Of a stretch of 16,923 nt of DNA, positions 1 through 7,103 are shown piece after piece. How positions within the stretch are numbered: position 1 is the first letter of the stretch; each line of letters starts with the position of its first letter. The notes below the pieces were generated by a model. It saw only the letters and a program-made list of their open reading frames with translations. It ran no database searches and had not been told where the DNA came from. This stretch comes from Candidatus Kuenenia stuttgartensis (lineage in GTDB: Bacteria > Planctomycetota > Planctomycetia > Isosphaerales > Isosphaeraceae), in the NCBI GenBank assembly GCA_945874095.1, contig CAMCFM010000027.1, forward strand, positions 1-16,923. Reading direction: 5' to 3'. Both the position numbers and the translations under genes were made by a program.

Positions 1-534
1 ATTGATGTAGGTGAATCGTTTGGTAGCCCGACTGGCAGGAATCAATTTACTGCCCTTTTTGAAGAGATGACTAAAAAACGTGGCTTCAGCACCAAACCGG
101 CCTTGCTGGCTCGAAGTCGTGGTGGACTGATGCTTTATAATTGGGCAGCAGAGCATCCGGAGAATGTCGGTTGCATTGCCGGTATTTATCCGGTTTGCGA
201 TCTTTCAAGCTGGCCCGGAATTGAAAAAGCGGCACCTGCTTATGGTATGACGCCTGAGGAATTAAAAATGGTATTGAAAATCCAAAATCCAGTGAGTCGC
301 CTTAAGTCTCTGGCCGATTCCAAGGTGCCAATTTTTCATATTCATGGAGATGTGGATACCGTTGTTCCGCTTGACCGGAACTCAGGCATCGTGGCTTTAG
401 AATATGCAAAACTGGGTGGCCAAATGATTCTCGAGGTGCCCAAGGGTCAGGGCCATAATATGTGGATAGGATTTTTTGAGAGCCAATCGCTGGTCGATTT
501 TATTCTGACAAAAATAAAATCCAGCCGGCCTTAA
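1..534 (+). CDS. Alpha/beta hydrolase (prolyl-oligopeptidase-like or dienelactone-hydrolase-like), 3' fragment
   Basis: The reading frame is open from the first base, so the true start lies outside the window; at least 177 residues are present. The end of an alpha/beta-hydrolase catalytic domain is visible. A nucleophile elbow reads A-R-S-R-G-G (a variant of G-x-S-x-G, catalytic Ser about residue 39 of the visible part). The acid loop reads HGDVDTVVP, with Asp as the probable acid. The histidine loop reads GQGHNMW near the C-terminus. The spacing and the 'HGDxDxxVP' loop are typical of S9-type or xylan-esterase-like hydrolases, often secreted in Planctomycetes, but the N-terminus that would show a signal peptide is missing. 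Substrate cannot be told. It converges tail-to-tail with the DUF1501 gene, with only 6 bp between the stop codons. Confidence 0.8.
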   Translation: MDVGESFGSPTGRNQFTALFEEMTKKRGFSTKPALLARSRGGLMLYNWAAEHPENVGCIAGIYPVCDLSSWPGIEKAAPAYGMTPEELKMVLKIQNPVSRLKSLADSKVPIFHIHGDVDTVVPLDRNSGIVALEYAKLGGQMILEVPKGQGHNMWIGFFESQSLVDFILTKIKSSRP

Positions 535-540
535 TGGCCA

Positions 541-1941
541 TCAGGCAAAAAGGCCGCGGATCGGCTCGCCTTTGATCACTTGAATGGGGCGGTTGAGTCT
601 GTCCCGAACCTCAAGCTCGGGATCAATCCCCAGAGCTTGGTAAACCGTGGCTCCGAAATCGTTTGGAGTGATTGGGCGAGTGGCTGGATAAGCTCCGTTT
701 TTGTCGGACGCACCAATATACTGACCACCTTGCACGCCACCGCCTGCAAAAACACTGGTAAAGCATGGGGACCAGTGATCGCGGCCCGGCTTTGCTCCGC
801 CTTCGGTGCCGATCTTCGGATTACGCCCGAATTCGCCGGTGAGAATGACGAGGGTTTCGTCCAGAAGTCCTCTGGCATCAAGGTCTTCAAGTAAGGCTGA
901 AACACCTTGGTCAAGTGGCGGGAGGAGACCTTTGGAAAGTCTCGTAAAGATGTCCTGGTGACTGTCCCAGTTCTGGACCCGGCCCATATTTGCCTGCACA
1001 ACCGGCACACCGGCTTCGACCAGTCTGCGAGAGAGCAGAAGACTTTGGCCGAACATGTGGCGGCCATAACGATCACGGACGTGATCCGGCTCTGTCTGGA
1101 TATCAAAGGCGTTCGCCACTTGTCGCGAGAGCAGCATGGAATAGGCGACTCGCCTCTGTTCGTCGAGGCCACCGTGGTCGTTGCCAGAGTCGAGGCTTTC
1201 GGAAATTTTACCTAAATTGTTCAGCAGGTTACGGCGGCCAGCCATCCGTTCGACGGCGATACCGGGCGGAAGATTGACTTCCTCAACTTTGAAATCTTTA
1301 CGATTGGGGTCTGATTTGATCAGCCAGGGGTCGTATTTGGGACCCAAAAAACCAGCATGCTGGCCAGGCCAAACCAGTGGGCCTTCCATCAGAAAAGTCG
1401 GTAGGGTGACGCCGTTCGGGATCCCATCTTTCCGGGGCTTGGCGTATTCGAGAGTGGATGCAAAGCTTGGGTAGTCGTCGCGCGAAGCGATTTTATCAAA
1501 AAAGGCACCGGGCTGGGTGTGGCCGGTGAGCATTTCGTGGGTGCCGTTGAGGTGGTTATTAAATTTGTGGGACATGCTCCGGACGATTGCCAGTTTATCG
1601 AAATGGCGGCTGAGTCGGGGCAGGTGTTCGGTGACAGTCATTCCTGGAACGCTGGTTTGGATCGGGTTGAAGGAACCTCTGATTCCCGAAGGAGCGTCAG
1701 GCTTTAGGTCGAATGTGTCAACGTGACTTGGGGCACCGGTCTGGAAGATCAGGATCACATGCTTGACCCGTGGCCGGATCGATGTCAATCCAGTGGAACT
1801 TCCTCCCTTGTCATTGCTTGCGGCAGAAAGGGAATTGGCACGCATGAGGTCGAGAGCGGAGAGGCTCAAAAGGCCAGAGAAGCCCACTTGAAGGAACTCT
1901 CGGCGAATCATTCCGATGGCGTGTTGATGTGGTAGATTCAT
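541..1941 (-). CDS. DUF1501 family secreted protein (Tat signal)
   Basis: A 466-residue protein of the DUF1501 family, which is greatly expanded in Planctomycetes and has an alkaline-phosphatase/sulfatase-like fold; its biochemical role is not established. Near the N-terminus there is a twin-arginine motif, IRREFLQVG (RR at residues 13-14), followed by a hydrophobic stretch, so Tat export is likely. Family motifs in order: HVILIFQTGAPSHVDTFD (61-78), RSMSHKFNNHLNGTHEMLTG, a VVQANMG...NWDSH segment, and near the C-terminus LVILTGEFGRNP and GRDHW, whose Asp and His residues look like metal ligands. I chose ATG at 1941. An in-frame TTG at 1968 adds 9 residues, but neither start has a Shine-Dalgarno sequence. 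DUF1501 genes usually sit beside a PSCyt1/DUF1549/DUF1553 gene; this one has no such partner here. Confidence 0.9.
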   Translation of the reverse strand: MNLPHQHAIGMIRREFLQVGFSGLLSLSALDLMRANSLSAASNDKGGSSTGLTSIRPRVKHVILIFQTGAPSHVDTFDLKPDAPSGIRGSFNPIQTSVPGMTVTEHLPRLSRHFDKLAIVRSMSHKFNNHLNGTHEMLTGHTQPGAFFDKIASRDDYPSFASTLEYAKPRKDGIPNGVTLPTFLMEGPLVWPGQHAGFLGPKYDPWLIKSDPNRKDFKVEEVNLPPGIAVERMAGRRNLLNNLGKISESLDSGNDHGGLDEQRRVAYSMLLSRQVANAFDIQTEPDHVRDRYGRHMFGQSLLLSRRLVEAGVPVVQANMGRVQNWDSHQDIFTRLSKGLLPPLDQGVSALLEDLDARGLLDETLVILTGEFGRNPKIGTEGGAKPGRDHWSPCFTSVFAGGGVQGGQYIGASDKNGAYPATRPITPNDFGATVYQALGIDPELEVRDRLNRPIQVIKGEPIRGLFA

Positions 1942-1997
1942 CGAGCGGGTCCGGAAGGGAGAATCCAAGAGGTGGGTTTAGCGATCAGTGCAGTCTG

Positions 1998-2100
1998 TGA
2001 GATCCAGAGGAAGATCTCATCGTCGGAGTCCTATTCCATCACTTAGATTATCGACTATTTTAGAGAATGAGCAAGAGTTTGTTTGATCGTTTGAGATCTT
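1998..2100. repeat. Three GAGATC-core repeats, including a 9-bp inverted pair
   Basis: In the spacer between the divergent DUF1501 and GT2 genes, TGAGATC (1998-2004) faces GATCTCA (2013-2019) across 8 nt, giving a perfect 7-bp hairpin. The right arm extends to AAGATCTCA (2011-2019), which is the exact reverse complement of TGAGATCTT at 2092-2100. Three copies of one core in about 100 bp suggests regulator half-sites, or a hairpin in the DUF1501 leader. The repeat is seen directly; the role is inference. Confidence 0.45.
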
Positions 2101-2104
2101 GGCA

Positions 2105-2134
2105 TTCAAAAATGATTTCGTTTGATGTTATGAT
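2105..2134 (+). promoter_or_regulatory. Weak candidate sigma-70 promoter for the GT2 gene
   Basis: A TATGAT hexamer (2129-2134, one mismatch to TATAAT) lies 72 bp before the GT2 start. An 18-nt spacer separates it from TTCAAA (2105-2110, 4 of 6 to TTGACA). The -10 sits inside an imperfect palindrome whose arms are TTTGA (2121-2125) and TCAAA (2138-2142). The -35 is poor, so this is only a candidate. Confidence 0.3.
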
Positions 2135-2206
2135 ATGTCAAATGATACGCAATTCTTGCACGTCTGAACTCCCCGTCCCACTTCTCACAAGATCGCCATA
2201 AAAGGC

Positions 2207-3058
2207 ATGTTGCCAAATACTTACGACAATCCTGGTTTCGATCAGGCTGGCAAAAAAGTTGCGGTGGCCCTACCGTGCTTTAACGAGGCTCCTGCACTTC
2301 CGCAGGTCATCAATGAGTGGCGTAAAGCTTTGCCAGAAGCTGAGATACTGGTGTTCGACAACAACTCGACGGACGGCTCAGGTGCGATTGCCGAAGGACT
2401 CGGAGTGCGGGTTGTGCCCGTCACCCGGCAGGGCAAGGGGTTTGTCGTGCGTACCATGTTCACGGAACTTTCAGATTACGATGCCGTGATCATGGCCGAC
2501 GGTGACGGAACTTATCCTGCCAGCGCTGTTTATCCACTTCTTGAGCCAGTCTTGAACGGACAAGCAGATATGTCAGTGGGGGCTCGCGTGCCCGTGGCAG
2601 AAATGGGCGCCATGAGCCCTGTCAGAGGCTTTGGAAATCATCTCATCAGAACCGCATTTGTTGTGGTCATGGGTATTTCCGGCGGCGACATGCTTTCAGG
2701 GTACCGCGTTTTTGGCCCTAAATTTCTCAAAGGTGTCAGGCTCAAATCAAAAGGTTTTGAGATTGAAACGGAAATCGTTTGCCAGGCGCTCGCCGGTGGC
2801 TACAAAGTTCTGGAAAAACCGGTTTCCTATCTTCCACGAGTGGCTGGTACGGAATCAAAATTAAGGGCCGTCAGAGATGGTCTGCGTATATTTAAGATGA
2901 TGTTCATACAGAGCTTGCAGCTCAAACCGTGGCGGATTCCGGGCGCGGTGATTGGCTTGGTCGTGGCGTTGGCTTTGCTCACGGGCTCGGGCCTCTTGTG
3001 GATCGCCGCCGGTACTGCGATTGGGGCCTTGATGGTCTTGAATCGAAAACAACCCTGA
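2207..3058 (+). CDS. Family 2 glycosyltransferase (dolichyl-phosphate-mannose-synthase-like)
   Basis: A 283-residue GT-A fold glycosyltransferase. The N-terminal nucleotide-binding part begins VAVALPCFNEAPAL (18-31). DNNSTDGSG (51-59) corresponds to the usual D-x-x-S-x-D-x-T region, and MADGDGTYP (96-104) is the DxD-type metal/nucleotide-sugar motif. LSGYRVFGPKF (163-173) and GFEIETEI (183-190) are acceptor-side motifs of this subgroup. The C-terminus has one or two membrane segments (about 245-277), so it probably works at the cytoplasmic face of the membrane and transfers a sugar to a lipid carrier such as polyprenyl phosphate. Acceptor and sugar are unknown. The ATG at 2207 has only a close AAAGG in front of it. 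It is followed after 146 bp by mqnA on the same strand, but a promoter candidate lies in that gap, so co-transcription is uncertain. Confidence 0.85.
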   Translation: MLPNTYDNPGFDQAGKKVAVALPCFNEAPALPQVINEWRKALPEAEILVFDNNSTDGSGAIAEGLGVRVVPVTRQGKGFVVRTMFTELSDYDAVIMADGDGTYPASAVYPLLEPVLNGQADMSVGARVPVAEMGAMSPVRGFGNHLIRTAFVVVMGISGGDMLSGYRVFGPKFLKGVRLKSKGFEIETEIVCQALAGGYKVLEKPVSYLPRVAGTESKLRAVRDGLRIFKMMFIQSLQLKPWRIPGAVIGLVVALALLTGSGLLWIAAGTAIGALMVLNRKQP

Positions 3059-3094
3059 ATCACTTCATAGACAACAGCCAATCGCTGATTGCTC

Positions 3095-3122
3095 TTGTTG
3101 ATGACAAATTTGAGCATATAAT
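3095..3122 (+). promoter_or_regulatory. Candidate promoter of mqnA-mqnC
   Basis: A perfect TATAAT (3117-3122) lies 16 nt downstream of TTGTTG (3095-3100, 3 of 6 to the -35 consensus). A start near 3129 would give a leader of about 75 nt before the mqnA GTG. It lies wholly between the GT2 stop and mqnA. The -10 is strong and the -35 weak. Confidence 0.5.
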
Positions 3123-3152
3123 TTCAGTGTCTTCTGAAATTTCTGTCAGAAG
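3120..3152 (+). repeat. Overlapping palindromes at the mqnA promoter/leader
   Basis: AATTTCAG (3120-3127) pairs perfectly with CTGAAATT (3134-3141) across 6 nt, and this palindrome overlaps the end of the TATAAT box. A second, mutually exclusive pair is CTTCTG (3131-3136) with CAGAAG (3147-3152). The first fits a repressor operator over the -10 and start site. The second would form a hairpin near the 5' end of the transcript. There is no U-run after either, so an intrinsic terminator is unlikely. Confidence 0.5.
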
Positions 3153-3190
3153 TGTCAGGCGGCAGAGCGATCTGGTAAAACCGTATCTGA

Positions 3191-3197
3191 AGGAGGG
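3191..3197 (+). promoter_or_regulatory. Strong Shine-Dalgarno that fixes the mqnA GTG start
   Basis: AGGAGGG with a 7-nt spacer to GTG at 3205. The frame stays open far upstream into the GT2 gene, but only this start has a consensus ribosome site, and it places the family's first motif (RFGLVRYFNAKPL) at residue 6 as expected. Confidence 0.85.
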
Positions 3198-3204
3198 CAC
3201 TCAA

Positions 3205-4041
3205 GTGCTTTCTGGAATTAGGTTTGGGCTGGTCAGGTACTTCAACGCCAAGCCGCTTTATTACGGCTTGGAGGATCGGCTGCCGACAGCCACCTTCGAA
3301 CTCGACCTGCCCAGTCGACTGGCTGACAAACTGGCGAACGGAAATCTCGATGTTGCCCTGATTCCTTCAGTGGAATTTTTGAGAGGCATAAAAGCACACA
3401 ACTACATCGCGCTTCCCGGTGCTGCCATCGGTACCAAAGGCGTGGTTCGAAGCGTGAAACTTCTTAGCCACGTTCCACCTAATGAGATTCATCGGCTCGC
3501 TTTAGATGAAGGTTCACGCACGAGTCAGGCCTTGTGTAGAGTTTTGCTCGATGGGCTTTACGGAGTGCGTCCCGAACAACTTGAAGAACTCCCTATCGGA
3601 GTTCCCCCTGAAGAGTCTACCGCCGATGCCGTTCTGGTGATTGGAGACCGTGCCATGCGGTTGCCTGAATGGCGATATCATACCGTGATCGACCTGGGTG
3701 AGGCCTGGAATCGCTGGACAGGGTTGCCGTTCGTATTCGCCTTATGGGTGGCTAAGCCAAGACTAGGACTTGACTTGGATCAGATCTCGAATGTTCTGCG
3801 AACGTGTCGGGAAGATGGCGTAGCCCATGCCCGTGAAATTGCGTCGACACATGCGGAAAGTCTCGGACTGGGGCTTGAAGAATGTGTGACTTACCTAAAC
3901 AATCAAATTACCTATCAACTTGACGAGCCAGAATTGGCCGGCCTTAGGCTCTTTGCAGCCAAGGCCGAGGCATTGGGCCTAGTGCCCGAGAGGTGCGACG
4001 TTGTCCTCCACAGTTCAGGAAGTTTTGCGTGCCGCGGTTGA
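3205..4041 (+). CDS. mqnA: Chorismate dehydratase MqnA
   Basis: MqnA is a cytoplasmic enzyme that dehydrates chorismate to 3-[(1-carboxyvinyl)oxy]benzoate, the first step of the futalosine route to menaquinone. The 278-residue product matches the usual family length. It has the periplasmic-binding-protein-like fold signature: RFGLVRYFNAKPL (6-18), LDVALIPSVEFLRG (48-61), LALDEGSRTSQAL (98-110, the Ser/Arg/Ser substrate loop), VLVIGDRAMR (143-152) and DLGEAWNRWTGLPFVFALWVA (163-183). The GTG start is set by AGGAGGG at 3191-3197. A longer frame upstream overlaps the GT2 gene and encodes nothing family-like. The 3' end overlaps mqnC by 41 bp in another frame, implying translational coupling. MqnB, MqnD and MqnE are not in the window, so the pathway is split in this genome. 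Confidence 0.92.
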   Translation: MLSGIRFGLVRYFNAKPLYYGLEDRLPTATFELDLPSRLADKLANGNLDVALIPSVEFLRGIKAHNYIALPGAAIGTKGVVRSVKLLSHVPPNEIHRLALDEGSRTSQALCRVLLDGLYGVRPEQLEELPIGVPPEESTADAVLVIGDRAMRLPEWRYHTVIDLGEAWNRWTGLPFVFALWVAKPRLGLDLDQISNVLRTCREDGVAHAREIASTHAESLGLGLEECVTYLNNQITYQLDEPELAGLRLFAAKAEALGLVPERCDVVLHSSGSFACRG

Positions 4042-5140
4042 CGGTCGTCGAATTACATTCGATGAAGGCGTGATTCTGATGCGAGAAGGCCGCCTCCACG
4101 AACTCGGCCGTGCTGCTGATGCTGTCTGCAAACGTATGCATCCCGAGCCTTTTCGTACTTATAACATCGACCGGAATATCAATTATTCCAACGTCTGTGC
4201 AGCCGTCTGCGATTTCTGTGCGTTTTACCGAAAGATAAATGATACAGAGTCTTACGTTCTGGACACGGACGTCATACTGCAGAAAATCAAAGAAACTGTG
4301 GAACTTGGCGGCGATCAGATCCTGATGCAAGGCGGGCTACATCCGGACCTTCCCTGGAACTGGTATCTGGAACTGCTTCGTACCATTAAATCGCATTACC
4401 CCAACGTCAATATCCATGGATTCAGCCCTCCTGAAATCCACTTCTTCAGCAAGCTCTACAGAATGCCTTTAGAGCAGGTTCTGGGCGAGTTGAAAGAGGC
4501 TGGACTGGGCAGTTTGCCGGGCGGTGGTGGCGAGATTCTGGTAGACCGGGTTCGTAAAGCCATCACCCGAGGGAAGGTTTTGACCGACGACTGGTTGAAC
4601 GTCCACAGGGTTTGGCATCAGATGGGCGGTAAGTCGTCCGCCACGATGATGTTTGGCCATATTGAAACGCTCGAGGAACGGGTCGAGCACATGGACAGAA
4701 TCCGCCAGCTTCAAGATGAGACGGGTGGTCTGACGGCATTCATCAGCTGGACTTTTCAGCCTGAACATACAGACATGGCGGAAGTACCTGCTGCTGGTGC
4801 ATTTGAGTACCTGCGAGTGCAGGCCATAAGCCGACTTTATCTGGATAATGTGCCCAACATTCAAAGCTCGTGGGTGACTCAGGGTGGCAAGATCGGTCAG
4901 GTGGCCCTGTATTTTGGTGCCAACGATATGGGATCGTTGATGATCGAAGAAAATGTGGTCAGTCAAGCTGGAACAGTGCACCACCTGACATTGAAAGAAA
5001 TTCAGGGAGCGATTCGCGAATCAGGTTATATCCCTCGTCAGCGTAACGTTTTCTATGAATATATTGATCACGGGCCAGAGGCTCTGGCACGTGTTGATAC
5101 GCAACCTGTCAAAGTGAATCCGTTACCGATATTGAATTGA
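4001..5140 (+). CDS. mqnC: Cyclic dehypoxanthinyl futalosine synthase MqnC (radical SAM)
   Basis: MqnC is a radical S-adenosylmethionine enzyme that cyclises dehypoxanthinyl futalosine in menaquinone synthesis. The 379-residue product has the 4Fe-4S motif NVCAAVCDFCAFYR with Cys66, Cys70 and Cys73 (CxxxCxxC). It also has SLPGGGGEILVDRVR, a GGLTAFISWTFQPEHT segment and FGANDMGSLMIEENVVSQAG, which point to MqnC rather than its paralogue MqnE (aminofutalosine synthase). The start is TTG at 4001. GAGAGG (3988-3993) lies 7 nt upstream, and an in-frame TAG at 3980 rules out a longer form. The start lies inside the mqnA 3' end, so the two genes are surely co-translated. MqnA and MqnC act at separate steps, so intermediate enzymes must be encoded elsewhere. 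Confidence 0.92.
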   Translation: MSSTVQEVLRAAVDGRRITFDEGVILMREGRLHELGRAADAVCKRMHPEPFRTYNIDRNINYSNVCAAVCDFCAFYRKINDTESYVLDTDVILQKIKETVELGGDQILMQGGLHPDLPWNWYLELLRTIKSHYPNVNIHGFSPPEIHFFSKLYRMPLEQVLGELKEAGLGSLPGGGGEILVDRVRKAITRGKVLTDDWLNVHRVWHQMGGKSSATMMFGHIETLEERVEHMDRIRQLQDETGGLTAFISWTFQPEHTDMAEVPAAGAFEYLRVQAISRLYLDNVPNIQSSWVTQGGKIGQVALYFGANDMGSLMIEENVVSQAGTVHHLTLKEIQGAIRESGYIPRQRNVFYEYIDHGPEALARVDTQPVKVNPLPILN

Positions 5141-5242
5141 AAGAATTCGATGTGCTGGGTCGATTGATTGCGAAGAATTGAGGTTGACGGATTCGTTGGA
5201 TTTGGGGACGTTAAGGCTCACATAGAGGAGCAGGAATGTCTG

Positions 5243-5707
5243 ATGACCAATGAACTTGAGACTTTGACTCACCGGTTGATACTTCCGCGTGAAGCGAACC
5301 ACCACGGTACACTTTATGCGGGAAGTCTCGTGGCACTCGCCTTGGAAGCCGCTTATTCCACGGGCTACCGTGCCATTGGTACATCTGCGAATCTGGTGCT
5401 AAAACGAGTGGTTGACCTGCGCTGTCTGGAACCTGTCCCGATCGGTGAAGTGGTTCAGATCCGCGGCGTGGTTTTGTTCCAGAGGTCAGCACAGATCGTT
5501 GTTGGCCTTTACGGATCTCCATTAAGGGGCCGTGACAAGCCTTGGATGGATGCTCTCATGCAATTTGTTCAAATCGATGAAAGTGGCCGTCCAAAACCAT
5601 TTGAAGGTTATGAATCGATTGCATCTGAAATAGAATTTCAAACGCCATGGGATGAATTGGCAAACCGATTGACATCGCTTCTAGCCATTCGACGTTCCCA
5701 TTCTTGA
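5243..5707 (+). CDS. Hotdog-fold thioesterase-like protein next to mqnC
   Basis: A 154-residue protein with a hotdog-fold thioesterase pattern: a start strand THRLILPREANHHG (9-22), the central helix GTLYAGSLVALALEAAY (22-38), then alternating beta strands (VVQIRGVVLFQRSAQIVVGLYG) and a C-terminal strand ending MQFVQID. The length fits single-domain hotdog proteins. Likely reaction: acyl-CoA or related thioester hydrolysis in the cytoplasm. By eye alignment, the position of the catalytic Asp of YciA/PaaI-type enzymes holds Leu34, with Glu35 next to it, so the catalytic set may differ. I chose ATG 5243 because AGGA (5232-5235) is 7 nt upstream; a longer frame from 5168 adds 25 unlikely residues. 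It begins 102 bp after mqnC on the same strand. The futalosine pathway has no known thioesterase step, so a link to menaquinone is only suggested by position. Confidence 0.7.
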   Translation: MTNELETLTHRLILPREANHHGTLYAGSLVALALEAAYSTGYRAIGTSANLVLKRVVDLRCLEPVPIGEVVQIRGVVLFQRSAQIVVGLYGSPLRGRDKPWMDALMQFVQIDESGRPKPFEGYESIASEIEFQTPWDELANRLTSLLAIRRSHS

Positions 5708-5734
5708 GATCCCAATTCAACAACTAGACTGTGA

Positions 5735-6316
5735 ATGATCATGAACCTGAACTATGGCCGTTTCAGCGGGATCAGACCGTTATTCTTGACGATCCTGCTT
5801 GTTTTTAGCCCTGATTTGATATTGGGGCAGGACGTGTCAACCGGTACACCTGTAGGAAAACCCGTTCCTCTGCTTGAGGCGATGGTTTGTGTAGGAGAAA
5901 ACGAAGGTCAGAAAGTCGAATTGACCGTCAAAAGTGGTAAAAACCCAACTCTCTATTTTTTCATTCAGGCCGAACATTGGGACAGGCCAGTGGCCCGTCT
6001 TCTGCGTGAGCTTGATCAAAATATCAAATCCGGTGTTACGGATGGAACTCTTGTAGCTGTATGGCTCTCGAACAATGAAGTGGAGCGGTTTCGGGAACAT
6101 TTGCCACGAGTTCAGCAGTCTCTGAAACTGGCAATGACCACTTATACTGTCTGGCCAGGCGATCCTTTTGGCCCACCTGCCTGGGCCATCAATCGTGATG
6201 ATCATGTCACGATTATTACAGCCAAAGATGGAAAAACATTGGGCAGATACAGTTTCAAATCGACCAACGAGGGTGACGCGAAACGGATTCTAAAAGATTT
6301 TGGGATCAATCCCTGA
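5735..6316 (+). CDS. Secreted thioredoxin-like protein without CXXC
   Basis: A 193-residue protein with an N-terminal export signal: a charged start, a hydrophobic core at about 14-30, and a plausible cleavage before QDVSTG. The mature part begins with V-G-K-P-V-P-L-L, resembling the lead-in of TlpA/thioredoxin-like domains. It continues with a beta strand (TLYFFIQAEHW), a long helix, a second strand (LVAVWLSNN), and later AWAINRDDHVTIITAKDGKTLGRYSF, which resembles the cis-Pro and final strands of the fold. There is no CXXC; the only Cys is at residue 52. Redox activity is therefore unlikely, and a binding or scaffold role is possible. The fold call is by pattern only. ATG 5735 or ATG 5741 could be the start. 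The gene follows the thioesterase gene after 27 bp on the same strand. Confidence 0.6.
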   Translation: MIMNLNYGRFSGIRPLFLTILLVFSPDLILGQDVSTGTPVGKPVPLLEAMVCVGENEGQKVELTVKSGKNPTLYFFIQAEHWDRPVARLLRELDQNIKSGVTDGTLVAVWLSNNEVERFREHLPRVQQSLKLAMTTYTVWPGDPFGPPAWAINRDDHVTIITAKDGKTLGRYSFKSTNEGDAKRILKDFGINP

Positions 6317-6322
6317 ACGATG

Positions 6323-6350
6323 CAAGTTTTAACACGATTTCTGAAACTTG
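6323..6350 (+). repeat. Inverted repeat between two same-strand genes
   Basis: CAAGTTT (6323-6329) pairs perfectly with AAACTTG (6344-6350) across 14 nt, just after the 6316 stop. No U-run follows, so it is not a convincing terminator; it may be a processing hairpin or an operator for the next gene. Confidence 0.4.
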
Positions 6351-6389
6351 AAATTCAATCACAATAATCCAGCAAAAAAGAGCCGACTC

Positions 6390-7103
6390 ATGAAACATGG
6401 AATCATTCGAAAACTGGTCATGGCTGGGTTTGTTATAGTTGGGCTAGTGGTGATCGGGTTATTGGTATTGAAGCAAATGGCACAGGCTCCTCCAGGCTAT
6501 TACGCTGAAATTATCAAGGCTGAGACAAGTATTGATGAGAAATCGCGTCATGAGCAAGCGGAAGCCCTTGTGGGAGATGTGGTTCAGGTCAGGAATGATA
6601 TCGCAAATGACCCTGAATGGACGTTTCGACTGACTGATAAGTCGATTAACGCATGGCTTGCAGAACATCCTTTGAACGACTTGCTGGCGGATCTTCCGGA
6701 GGAAGTGCGGGATCCACGTATTCGCTTTGAAACAGAGAGGTTAAATCTGGCATTTCGATGGCAGGGAAAGCCACTGGAATCGGTCGTCTCTGTGGCTCTG
6801 AAACCGGAATTCATTTCTACAAATGAATTGCAGATTACGATTCAAAATGTCCAGGCTGGACTTCTGCCTGTGTCCTGGACAAGATTTCAAAATGAAATCC
6901 ATGACGCTTTAAATTCACAAGGGCTTCAAGCTCAATGGAAAACAGTAGGTCAAGAAACTGTACTTTCGTTAAAAATTGCACCTGTCATGCAAGCACGGAA
7001 AATTGATGTGGAAAAACTGACGGTGCTGGATGGAGAATTAAGAATTACAGGCAGATCGCAAAGCCCAGTCACTCAATCCGCAAAAGATTCGCATGTGAAA
7101 TAA
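6390..7103 (+). CDS. Membrane-anchored extracytoplasmic protein of unknown function
   Basis: A 237-residue protein that I do not recognise as a named family. It begins with a short basic segment and a single hydrophobic helix (about residues 7-28), followed by MAQAPPGYY, so it is probably a signal-anchored protein facing the periplasm. The remainder is soluble, with alternating amphipathic strands and helices: FRLTDKSINAWLAEHPLNDLL, RIRFETERLNLAFRW, ELQITIQNVQAGLLPVSW. The 'T-x-x-x-I-N-A-W-L' followed by long strands faintly recalls DUF2140/YpmS-like or BPI-like lipid-binding proteins; that is inference by pattern. ATG 6390 has AAGAG about 7 nt upstream; an in-frame TTG at 6348 is less likely. 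The gene is last in the plus-strand run and converges with the sensor kinase. Confidence 0.65.
   Translation: MKHGIIRKLVMAGFVIVGLVVIGLLVLKQMAQAPPGYYAEIIKAETSIDEKSRHEQAEALVGDVVQVRNDIANDPEWTFRLTDKSINAWLAEHPLNDLLADLPEEVRDPRIRFETERLNLAFRWQGKPLESVVSVALKPEFISTNELQITIQNVQAGLLPVSWTRFQNEIHDALNSQGLQAQWKTVGQETVLSLKIAPVMQARKIDVEKLTVLDGELRITGRSQSPVTQSAKDSHVK

Noticed and set aside
576..1172. A 198-codon minus-strand frame and several plus-strand frames across 541-1968
   Set aside because: They overlap the DUF1501 gene in other frames; only the DUF1501 frame carries family motifs from end to end.
2929..3204. Upstream extension of mqnA into the GT2 3' end
   Set aside because: The extension has no family similarity, while GTG 3205 has a consensus Shine-Dalgarno and matches the usual MqnA beginning.
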